This document shows, one piece after another, positions 1 through 5,216 of a stretch of 13,904 nt of DNA. Made by a program: the position numbers and the translations under genes. Below the pieces are notes generated by a model, which saw only the letters and a list, made by a program, of their open reading frames with translations, ran no database searches and was not told the origin of the DNA. Each line of letters starts with the position of its first letter. The stretch's first letter is position 1. Source of the DNA: Desulfobulbaceae bacterium (GTDB lineage Bacteria > Desulfobacterota > Desulfobulbia > Desulfobulbales > Desulfurivibrionaceae); contig PWOG01000236.1 in NCBI GenBank assembly GCA_003557565.1, positions 1-13,904 on the forward strand, in the 5' to 3' direction.

Positions 1-6
1 ACGGGG

Positions 7-92
7 GCCGGAAACCGGCAGCCGAGTCGTGGATTCGAGTGAGCAGCCAGGCGCCGTGTACACCGGGTACTAAAAGCCTGGCTGATTGCTCG
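7..92. other. Inverted repeats in the spacer 3' of pyrH
   Basis: The 114 bases left of the pyrH stop hold two inverted repeats and no visible gene start. The larger pairs 36-52 with 76-92. Fourteen of 17 positions match, including a perfect 9-bp core CAGCCAGGC/GCCTGGCTG, and the 23-nt loop contains the palindrome GTGTACAC (56-63). A smaller one is GCCGG-AAA-CCGGC at 7-19. Neither is followed by a T run on the minus strand, so neither is a standard intrinsic terminator. They could be 3'-end stabilisers, a Rho-linked end or chance. No minus-strand ATG exists in this stretch, so frr, the usual follower of pyrH, does not start here. Confidence 0.4.
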
Positions 93-114
93 AAGATGCA
101 GTGCGGCTGTTGGT

Positions 115-870
115 TTACGGCGCAATCAGGGTGCCGATCTGCTCGCCCATAACCGCTTTGCGCATATTACCGGCAGCCATCATATCGAATACCATGATGG
201 GGGTGGTGTTGTCCATGGCCAGTGAGATCGCCGCCGTGTCCATAACCCTGAGCTGCCGGCTCAGCACATCGGCAAAACTCAGGCGGTCAAACCGTACGGC
301 GTCGGCATGGCGCAGAGGATCCTTGTCATAGACTCCATCCACCCTGGTGGCCTTGCAGACCAGGTCGGCCCTGATTTCGAGGGCCCGCAGCATGGCGGCA
401 GTATCGGTGGTGAAGTAGGGGTTGCCGGTGCCGGCGGCGAAAATGACTACCCGTTGCTTATTAAGATGGTGAAAGGCCTTCTGGCGTGAGTATGGCTCAC
501 AGACCGTGGGCATGGCAAGGGCTGAAAGCACCCGCGAGGGCACCCCGTTGCGTTCCAAAGCATCATGCAGGGCCAGGGCGTTGATCACCGTGGCCAGCAT
601 GCCCATGTTGTCGGCGGTGCTTCGGTCCATCCCGGAGACGGAACCGGCCATGCCCCGGAAGATGTTGCCGGCCCCGATCACCAGCCCGGTTTGCACTCCC
701 AGGCTGGTGACCTCACGGATTTCCCGGGCCAGATAACCCAGGATGTTGGGGTCGATTCCGTGGGATTGGTCTCCCATCAGGGCTTCACCGCTGAGCTTGA
801 GCAGCACCCGGCGGCAGGGTTCACCGTCTCCGGGTACCGGTTTGCTGTTATGTTCCACTGGCTCGCTCAT
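115..870 (-). CDS. pyrH: UMP kinase (uridylate kinase)
   Basis: This enzyme phosphorylates UMP to UDP with ATP in cytoplasmic pyrimidine nucleotide synthesis; the bacterial enzyme is a hexamer of the amino-acid-kinase fold. The 251 residues contain the expected motifs in order: LKLSGEAL near 24-31, GAGNIFRG at 66-73, the DRSTADNMGMLAT segment at 82-94, GTGNPYFTTDTAA at 147-159, and KATRVDGVYDKDP at 173-185. It is slightly longer than usual because about 20 residues precede the conserved RRVLLKLSGEA start. The ATG at 868-870 is 9 bp past the tsf stop, with only a weak GAG-type ribosome site, so translation may be coupled to tsf. It is the third gene of the rpsB-tsf-pyrH operon. The family assignment is secure; the exact start is less so. 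Confidence 0.96.
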   Translation of the reverse strand: MSEPVEHNSKPVPGDGEPCRRVLLKLSGEALMGDQSHGIDPNILGYLAREIREVTSLGVQTGLVIGAGNIFRGMAGSVSGMDRSTADNMGMLATVINALALHDALERNGVPSRVLSALAMPTVCEPYSRQKAFHHLNKQRVVIFAAGTGNPYFTTDTAAMLRALEIRADLVCKATRVDGVYDKDPLRHADAVRFDRLSFADVLSRQLRVMDTAAISLAMDNTTPIMVFDMMAAGNMRKAVMGEQIGTLIAP

Positions 871-879
871 GGGACAGCT

Positions 880-1473
880 CTACGCGCCGACTTGAAAGCG
901 GGCAAAGCGTTTGATGGTGATGTTCTCTCCCAGGGTGGCGATCAGCTCATTGAGCAGATCCTGGATGGTCAGATCAGGGTTTTTTACATATTTCTGTTCC
1001 ATCAGGCAGGCCTCTGAGTAAAACTTGTCGATTTTGCCATCGACGATTTTTTCAATGATGTTTTCCGGCTTGCCTGACTCCTTGGCCTGCTGCGTGTAGA
1101 TGTTGCGCTCCCGCTCCAGGGCTTCGGTGGGAACTTCTTCACGGGTGATGGACAGGGGGGCGGCGGCGGCGATATGCATGGCAATATTTTTGGCAAATTC
1201 CTGAAAATCGCTGTTTTTGGCCACAAAATCGGTTTCGCAGCCCACTTCCACCATTACCCCGAGCTTGCCGCCGGCGTGAATATAGGTCTCGATCACCCCT
1301 TCGCTGGTGGCCCGATCGGCACGTTTGCGGGCCACTGCCAGACCTTTCTGGCGCAGAAAATCAACGGCTTTTTCCATGTCGCCGCCGGTTTCGCCTAAGG
1401 CCTTTTTGCAATCCATCATCCCCGCGTTGGTTTTGTCGCGGAGTTCCTTGACCATTTGGGAAGTAATCTGCAC
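880..1473 (-). CDS. tsf: Elongation factor Ts, short form
   Basis: EF-Ts is the guanine-nucleotide exchange factor that strips GDP from EF-Tu during translation. The 197-residue protein has the N-terminal UBA-like segment (VKELRDKTNAGMMDCKKAL, about 8-26) and the EF-Tu-contacting TDFV motif at residues 81-84, inside CETDFVAKNSDF. It lacks the second half of the core and coiled-coil module found in the roughly 280-residue enterobacterial protein. It matches the short, Thermus-like length class, so this is a natural form and not a truncation. The start is GTG (1471-1473), preceded at 5 nt by AAAGGTGA; it gives the expected N terminus (MQITSQMVKEL). The next in-frame ATG at codon 7 would remove conserved residues. 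The gene lies 234 bp downstream of rpsB, across a heavily structured spacer. Confidence 0.96.
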   Translation of the reverse strand: MQITSQMVKELRDKTNAGMMDCKKALGETGGDMEKAVDFLRQKGLAVARKRADRATSEGVIETYIHAGGKLGVMVEVGCETDFVAKNSDFQEFAKNIAMHIAAAAPLSITREEVPTEALERERNIYTQQAKESGKPENIIEKIVDGKIDKFYSEACLMEQKYVKNPDLTIQDLLNELIATLGENITIKRFARFQVGA

Positions 1474-1565
1474 GGTGTCACCTTTTTCAAGTTGAAAATC
1501 AATTGGATTTATTGAGAAATTGGTACAAAAAAAACGAACCGTGGCGTCCGTTTATCACAAATAAA

Positions 1566-1582
1566 GGACAAAACCATTGTCC
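1566..1582 (-). other. Small hairpin with U-rich 3' side, tsf leader
   Basis: On the minus strand the transcript reads GGACAA-loop-TTGTCC (6-bp stem, 5-nt loop), followed directly by TTTATTTGT. This resembles a weak intrinsic terminator between rpsB and tsf. The stem is short and the U tract is interrupted, so it might give partial attenuation. An uninterrupted A8 on the plus strand (1527-1534, U8 in the transcript) lies 32 nt further towards tsf but has no convincing stem directly in front of it. Confidence 0.35.
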
Positions 1583-1606
1583 TGTGAGTTTTATGAACCG
1601 TAAACG

Positions 1607-1657
1607 CTCGACCATGCCGCAGGTTGTCCGGGAGGGGCAACCTGCGGCATGGTCGAG
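1607..1657. other. Perfect 20-bp inverted repeat between rpsB and tsf
   Basis: Positions 1607-1626 (CTCGACCATGCCGCAGGTTG) are exactly complementary to 1638-1657, with an 11-nt loop. In the rpsB-tsf transcript this would be an extremely stable hairpin about 50 nt after the rpsB stop. No U run follows it immediately, so it is not a textbook terminator. Stabilising the rpsB 3' end, setting an rpsB:tsf expression ratio, or being a repeat-family insertion are all possible. Its right arm shares the 12-mer CAACCTGCGGCA with the palindromic repeat copy at 4707-4817. Confidence 0.8.
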
Positions 1658-1665
1658 TATCCACC

Positions 1666-1685
1666 CCCCGGGTATACCCCCGGGG
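1666..1685. other. GC hairpin immediately after the rpsB stop
   Basis: CCCCGGG (1666-1672) pairs with CCCGGGG (1679-1685) around a 6-nt loop. It is the first of three hairpins met by the transcript after the rpsB stop codon (1708-1710). No T tract follows on the minus strand. It may protect the rpsB 3' end or act together with the larger hairpin at 1607-1657. Confidence 0.5.
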
Positions 1686-1707
1686 CAGTGATCAGCCGGC
1701 CTTGGGC

Positions 1708-2490
1708 TCAGTCTGCCGTCGGGGCTGCCGGGGCCGCCTCTTCTTGCTTGGCGGCGGCCGCTTCTTCTGCTTCCTGTTTGTCGGCGGCGGCCTGCTGGGC
1801 CATGGCGTGATTTTCCTTGCCGGTCAGAATAGCATCGGCCAGCTTGGAGCTGACCAGGCGAATGGATTTAATGGCGTCGTCGTTGCCGGGAATCAGATGG
1901 TCAATGCCTTCGGGATCGCAGTTGGTGTCGGCGATGGCGATCACCGGAATGCCCAGGCGGTTGGCCTCCGTCACGGCAATGCTTTCCCGCTTGGGGTCGA
2001 CGACGAAAATGGCCGCGGGCAGCGACTTCATTTCCTGGATCCCGCCGATGTTGCGTTCGAGCTTGACGGTTTCCTTCTGGATCATCAGGATTTCTTTTTT
2101 CTTGTACCGGTTGATGCTGCCGTCTTCCTGCATGGTGGTGTAATTCTTGAGGCGCTCAACACTGTTTTTGATGGTCTGGTGATTGGTGAGCATGCCCCCG
2201 AGCCAGCGGTGGTCGACATAGAACATCCCGCAACGGGTGGCCTCTTCCCGGATGATCTCCTGGGCCTGGCGCTTGGTGCCGACAAAAAGGATGCTGCCGC
2301 CCTTGGCGGCGATGTTGCCGGCGACATCACAGGCCTTGTTGAACAAGGGCAGGGTTTTGTCCAGGTTGATGATGTAGATGCCGTTTCTGGCCCCGAAGAT
2401 ATAGGGCTTCATCTTGGGGTTCCAGCGGCGGGTCTGGTGGCCGAAATGGAGGCCGGCCTCGAGCATTTCCTTCATGGTTACGTGGGACAT
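1708..2490 (-). CDS. rpsB: 30S ribosomal protein S2
   Basis: S2 is a structural protein of the small ribosomal subunit and recruits S1. The 260-residue sequence opens with the family signature: MKEMLEAGLHFGHQTRRWNP begins at residue 6. It continues with the INLDKT segment (41-46), the FVGTKRQAQ segment (69-77), HRWLGGMLTN (94-103), and PVIAIADTNCDP near 182-193. Residues from about 228 to the end are a low-complexity Ala/Glu/Gln tail, common in S2 of this size class. The ATG at 2488-2490 has a strong AAGGAG ribosome site about 6 nt upstream. It is the first gene of the rpsB-tsf-pyrH operon. In several bacterial groups S2 represses its own operon through the leader, and the structured leader here would fit that. 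Confidence 0.97.
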   Translation of the reverse strand: MSHVTMKEMLEAGLHFGHQTRRWNPKMKPYIFGARNGIYIINLDKTLPLFNKACDVAGNIAAKGGSILFVGTKRQAQEIIREEATRCGMFYVDHRWLGGMLTNHQTIKNSVERLKNYTTMQEDGSINRYKKKEILMIQKETVKLERNIGGIQEMKSLPAAIFVVDPKRESIAVTEANRLGIPVIAIADTNCDPEGIDHLIPGNDDAIKSIRLVSSKLADAILTGKENHAMAQQAAADKQEAEEAAAAKQEEAAPAAPTAD

Positions 2491-2527
2491 GATTTCTCCT
2501 TATAACAGCTGATTTTGGTTGATCCTC

Positions 2528-2625
2528 CATCCCTCGTCCCCCACCCGGATGAGACAGTAATCCGGGCACCAGCGGGAAATTCGGAGCCGACGATGCAAAC
2601 AGCGATCGCGGGCCCGTCAGGGATG
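2528..2625 (-). promoter_or_regulatory. Structured rpsB leader RNA (candidate autoregulatory site)
   Basis: The untranslated leader between the candidate promoter and the rpsB start can fold into a closed unit. An outer 7-bp helix pairs CATCCCT (transcript sense, 2619-2625) with AGGGATG (2528-2534). Inside it, CCCGGAT and ATCCGGG (2560-2566 with 2544-2550) make a 7-bp hairpin with a 9-nt loop. The unit ends 37 nt before the ATG. S2 autoregulation through rpsB leaders is established in some other bacteria. That this is such a site is inference, because I cannot match it to a known RNA family by eye. Confidence 0.45.
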
Positions 2626-2647
2626 TGCGTAGTTGTGAAACCCGCTG

Positions 2648-2676
2648 ACTGTACAGCAAGGCGGGTGATTTTGCAA
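2648..2676 (-). promoter_or_regulatory. Candidate sigma-70 promoter of rpsB-tsf-pyrH
   Basis: On the minus strand TTGCAA (2671-2676) and TACAGT (2648-2653) are separated by exactly 17 nt. Each matches the -35 and -10 consensus at four of six positions. Initiation near 2641 would give a leader of about 150 nt. The inverted repeat CCCGC/GCGGG at 2641-2665 overlaps the -10 and the start region. It could alternatively be a weak terminator for read-through from pepF. Confidence 0.45.
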
Positions 2677-2686
2677 GCGGGAATAA

Positions 2687-2797
2687 GGTAAGCGATCACA
2701 GGGCACCGCATCTTGCGGCGATCGGCCCGGCTTGCTTACTGAGGTACGCGGCGCCGGTCCGCTTGCCGCAAGATGCGGCACCCTGTGGTCGCTTACC
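2687..2797. repeat. Palindromic repeat, copy A
   Basis: The outer arms 2688-2719 and 2765-2796 are inverted complements at 29 of 32 positions. They start GTAAGCGATCAC and end GTGGTCGCTTAC. The centre holds a second partial inverted repeat: CGGCCCGGC pairs with GCCGGTCCG, with one mismatch. Each arm also carries its own small hairpin, for example TGCCGCA-AGA-TGCGGCA at 2764-2780. The element aligns along its whole length with copy B at 4707-4817, in the same orientation. No target-site duplication is evident and no transposase gene is in the window. It resembles REP/BIME or small MITE-like elements. It lies 48 nt past the pepF stop and 11 nt upstream of the candidate rpsB -35 box. Confidence 0.85.
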
Positions 2798-2845
2798 CCG
2801 TGGCCTCGTTCAGTTATGGAATAAGCCCCGGGTAAATGGTATCCG

Positions 2846-4618
2846 TCATTCCACCCCCTGCAGCATCTCATCGATCACCTGGAGACCTCCGTTCCAGAAA
2901 GCGGGGTCGTCGAGATTCACCCCAAAGGGTTTAACCAGCTGGTAAGGAGTGGCGGAACCTCCGGCCTTGAGCAGGTCCAGATATTTGGGTACAAAGACCT
3001 CCGGGTCCTGCTGGTAAATCTTGAACAGGGCCAGTACCAGCAGTTCACCGAAGGCATAGGAATAAACATAGCCGGGGGTGTTGAGGAAATGGGGGATATA
3101 GGACCACCAGGTGTTGTAATCATCGCTTAAGGTGATGCTGTCGGCGAACATCTCCTCCTGGCTGGCCCGCCAGTGGGCGGAGATCTGTTCGGTGCTCAGC
3201 TCCCCCTCAAGGCGCCGGGCGTTGTGGACCCGGTCTTCGAAACGGTTCATGGCGATCTGGCGGAAAACGGTGGCAAAGATCGATTCCAGCTTCTGGCAGG
3301 TGAAGGCCCGGCGGGCCTCGGCGCTGTCCAGCAGGGCCAGCTGCCGGTTGAACAAAAGCAGTTCGGCGAACACCGAGGCGGTTTCGGCCAGCACCAGGGT
3401 GGTGGAGCTGTTGTAATACCCCCGGGCGGCGGCCAGGTGCTGATGAACTCCGTGTCCCAGTTCGTGGGCCACGGTGGAGATATCCCGCAGGTTGCCGGTG
3501 TAATTGACCATGATGTATGGATGAACTTCCGGTACCGCCGGGTGGGCGAAGGCTCCGCCTCTTTTGCCTTCCAGCAGGGGGGCGTGAATCCAGCCCCGCT
3601 GAAAAAACAGCTCGGCCTGATCGGCCATCTCCGGGCTGAAATCGTTGAAGGCCTGCAAGACCAGTTCCCGGCACTGCTCCCAGTTTACCGTGGTGGTGGG
3701 CAGGTCGGGCAGGGGGGCGTAACGGTCGTAGTCCAGCAGTTCGTCCAGGCCCAGCAGGGTTCGTTTGAGCCGGTAGTAGCGCTGGGGGATGTCATATCGG
3801 TCGGTGACCGCGTTGACCAGGGTTTCCACCGTGGCGTCGGCAAGCTCGTTATGAAGGTTCATGGAGCTGAGCCAGTGGGGGAAATTCCGCAGCCGGTCGT
3901 CGATCATCTTGTCGGCCAGCAGGGTGTTGAAGGTGTGGGTCAGGACATGCAGCTGGCTGTCCAGCCCCGCAGTCAATTCGGCGGCGGCCCGGCGGCGCTG
4001 ATCACGATCCGGCAGGTGAAGATCGCTCAAGACCTCTTCCTCGCTGCGGCCGTTGGCGCCGAAGCGCAAATGCCCCATGATCTTGTCAAAGAGGGTGGTC
4101 CAACTGCTGCGACCGGCGGGGGCCCGTTCGATGAGCAGGGCTTCCTCGGCATCGCCGAGCAGGTGCGGGGCATACCGGCGCAGACTGGCCAGGTAGTGGC
4201 GATATTCCGAGGTTTCCGGGGCCTCCATAAGGTTTTGCGCCAGGTCGGCATCGAGCCGGCTCCACTCCAGTTCGAAAAAGACCGTTTCCTTGCCGATCCG
4301 GCTGCCGGCTTCCCGGATCTTCTGCAGCAGGGCGCCGGCGGCGGCATTCTTGGTCTGGGTGGTAAAGTTGAGAAAGGCAAAGGTGGCGGTTCTGCCCAAG
4401 CGTGATTCCAGGGTTTCCAGCCGCTGTACCAGCTGCCGCAGGCCGGCGGCGTCCAGGTCGGCAAGGCGGCCGGCAAATTCGGCCTTAATGGCCCTGGCCT
4501 CTTCCTCGCAGGTGGCCAAATCATTGGTCAGGGCCGGGTCGTCCGTTCCCTGGTAGAGGTCCTCCAGGCGCCAGATTATCTCTCTGGTGCCCAGCTGTTT
4601 GTTCAGTTCTTCACTCAT
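2846..4618 (-). CDS. pepF: Oligoendopeptidase F-like zinc peptidase (family M3)
   Basis: This is a cytoplasmic metallopeptidase predicted to cut short peptides internally, as PepF/M3B enzymes do. The 590 residues are a normal family length. The zinc site is HELGH at residues 385-389 (codons at 3452-3466), with the third-ligand Glu in the LAETASVFAE segment (Glu412). The C-terminal YSYAFGELL segment carries the late conserved tyrosines of M3 enzymes. The N-terminal helical region (about 1-200) fits the PepF_N domain, and no signal peptide is seen. The ATG at 4616-4618 has a strong AGGAGGAG ribosome site about 9 nt upstream. The gene is monocistronic. It is flanked 48 nt downstream and 88 nt upstream by direct copies of the same palindromic repeat. 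The physiological substrate cannot be told from sequence. Confidence 0.94.
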   Translation of the reverse strand: MSEELNKQLGTREIIWRLEDLYQGTDDPALTNDLATCEEEARAIKAEFAGRLADLDAAGLRQLVQRLETLESRLGRTATFAFLNFTTQTKNAAAGALLQKIREAGSRIGKETVFFELEWSRLDADLAQNLMEAPETSEYRHYLASLRRYAPHLLGDAEEALLIERAPAGRSSWTTLFDKIMGHLRFGANGRSEEEVLSDLHLPDRDQRRRAAAELTAGLDSQLHVLTHTFNTLLADKMIDDRLRNFPHWLSSMNLHNELADATVETLVNAVTDRYDIPQRYYRLKRTLLGLDELLDYDRYAPLPDLPTTTVNWEQCRELVLQAFNDFSPEMADQAELFFQRGWIHAPLLEGKRGGAFAHPAVPEVHPYIMVNYTGNLRDISTVAHELGHGVHQHLAAARGYYNSSTTLVLAETASVFAELLLFNRQLALLDSAEARRAFTCQKLESIFATVFRQIAMNRFEDRVHNARRLEGELSTEQISAHWRASQEEMFADSITLSDDYNTWWSYIPHFLNTPGYVYSYAFGELLVLALFKIYQQDPEVFVPKYLDLLKAGGSATPYQLVKPFGVNLDDPAFWNGGLQVIDEMLQGVE

Positions 4619-4667
4619 TAAAAAATACTCCTCCTGACATTATCTGGTGATGGTGCGGGCTTAGAAA

Positions 4668-4696
4668 GGGATAGGGGAATATCGCTCAACGGTCAA
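4668..4696 (-). promoter_or_regulatory. Candidate sigma-70 promoter of pepF
   Basis: On the minus strand TTGACC (4691-4696, five of six to the -35 consensus) is followed after 17 nt by TATCCC (4668-4673, a poor -10 match). Initiation would be about 45 nt upstream of the pepF ATG. The palindromic repeat copy B begins 10 nt upstream of this -35 box. Confidence 0.35.
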
Positions 4697-4706
4697 GAAA
4701 AAATTG

Positions 4707-4817
4707 GTAAGCGATCACGGGGCACCGCCGAAAGCGCGGTGATCGAGCCGGCTCACGTACTGATGTAGGCACCGCCGTATCGCTTGCCGCAACCTGCGGC
4801 ACCCCGTGACCGCTTAC
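4707..4817. repeat. Palindromic repeat, copy B
   Basis: The arms 4707-4728 and 4796-4817 pair at 19 of 22 positions, starting GTAAGCGATCAC and ending GTGACCGCTTAC. Each half can also fold alone: CACCGC/GCGGTG around 4723-4741, and TGCCGCA-ACC-TGCGGCA at 4785-4801. It is the same orientation and nearly the same length as copy A. Relative to A it has a compensatory pair change: A2700-T2784 in A is G4719-C4805 in B. The CA-opposite-CA mismatch inside the arms is present in both. It lies between the divergent pepF and parE genes, 88 nt upstream of the pepF start. The centre is more diverged than the arms and the right-hand core. Confidence 0.85.
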
Positions 4818-4909
4818 TCCAGGATGGATCCTGTGATCACTCACAAAAAATGTTGTCGTAGCCAGTACCAGACCGATGCCCGCTTTTCAGGAGCGCGATG
4901 TTTTGGCCC

Positions 4910-4949
4910 GGTGAACAATACGTTTTAACAATACGGTGAACGATACGTT
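4910..4949. repeat. Three iterated AAC(A/G)ATACG motifs (possible operator)
   Basis: AACAATACG occurs at 4914-4922 and 4927-4935, and AACGATACG at 4939-4947, with 13- and 12-bp periodicity. The outer two belong to a 15-bp direct repeat, GGTGAAC(A/G)ATACGTT, at 4910-4924 and 4935-4949, identical at 14 of 15 positions. Iterated sites upstream of a gene suggest cooperative protein binding, but no partner protein is indicated in the window. Confidence 0.6.
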
Positions 4950-5089
4950 GTGCCGGGTTGGGCAGGGGCGGCCAAACGGACCCGGTAGAAAAAATGCAAC
5001 CACCTTACAGGCCCGACTGGTAACCTGTTTTCTTGGTGTTACAGGTCGGTTACACAGTGCCCGCTTGAGTAAAGGAAGCTAAATTGTCA

Positions 5090-5118
5090 TTGCGTCGATT
5101 GGGCAGGCGCGATATACA
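5090..5118 (+). promoter_or_regulatory. Weak candidate promoter of parE-parC
   Basis: TTGCGT (5090-5095) and TATACA (5113-5118) are 17 nt apart on the plus strand, matching consensus at about three and four of six positions. It would place the start of transcription roughly 95 nt upstream of the parE ATG. Better evidence, such as conservation, is lacking. Confidence 0.25.
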
Positions 5119-5216
5119 GGGCAATCTTAAAAGCCGACTTGTAATGTCAGGCTGCCGTTGGGTGTTTTTGCCCTTTCGGTTGCCTCTTTCAATTCAACCC
5201 TGTACCTTGGTCTGCC

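Larger units (their letters stand above)
4818..5216. other. 400-bp non-coding spacer upstream of parE
   Basis: I see no credible gene here. Contents are three tandem AAC(A/G)ATACG motifs (4914-4947, annotated separately); TTACAGG twice (5005-5011 and 5039-5045), with ACCTGT/ACAGGT (5023-5028 with 5041-5046) able to form a 6-bp hairpin; and a weak promoter candidate near 5090-5118. A 34-codon frame at 4824-4928 has no usable ribosome site and overlaps the repeated motifs. The length suggests a regulatory region for parE, possibly including a small RNA, but nothing marks one clearly. Confidence 0.5.

Noticed and set aside
31..92. tRNA-like GGATTCGAG segment with inverted repeats left of pyrH
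   Set aside because: No acceptor stem, D arm or anticodon arm can be fitted around it on either strand.
880..1473. Truncated tsf
   Set aside because: At 197 residues it lacks the second core half, but this is the natural short EF-Ts class and the conserved N-terminal and TDFV motifs are intact.
1624..2505. 293-codon plus-strand open frame over rpsB
   Set aside because: It is the antisense of rpsB and its leader; its Gly-rich, repetitive composition is a GC-rich shadow and it matches no family.
3173..4405. 410-codon plus-strand open frame antisense to pepF
   Set aside because: It lies wholly inside a clear M3 peptidase gene, has shadow-like Gly/Gln/Val composition, and shows no motif or ribosome site.
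2687..4817. pepF plus repeats as a composite transposon
   Set aside because: No transposase gene, no target-site duplications and no change in gene character; the repeats alone do not show mobility.
4824..4928. 34-codon plus-strand frame upstream of parE
   Set aside because: No properly spaced ribosome site, no recognisable features, and it runs across the iterated motifs; not supportable as a gene.
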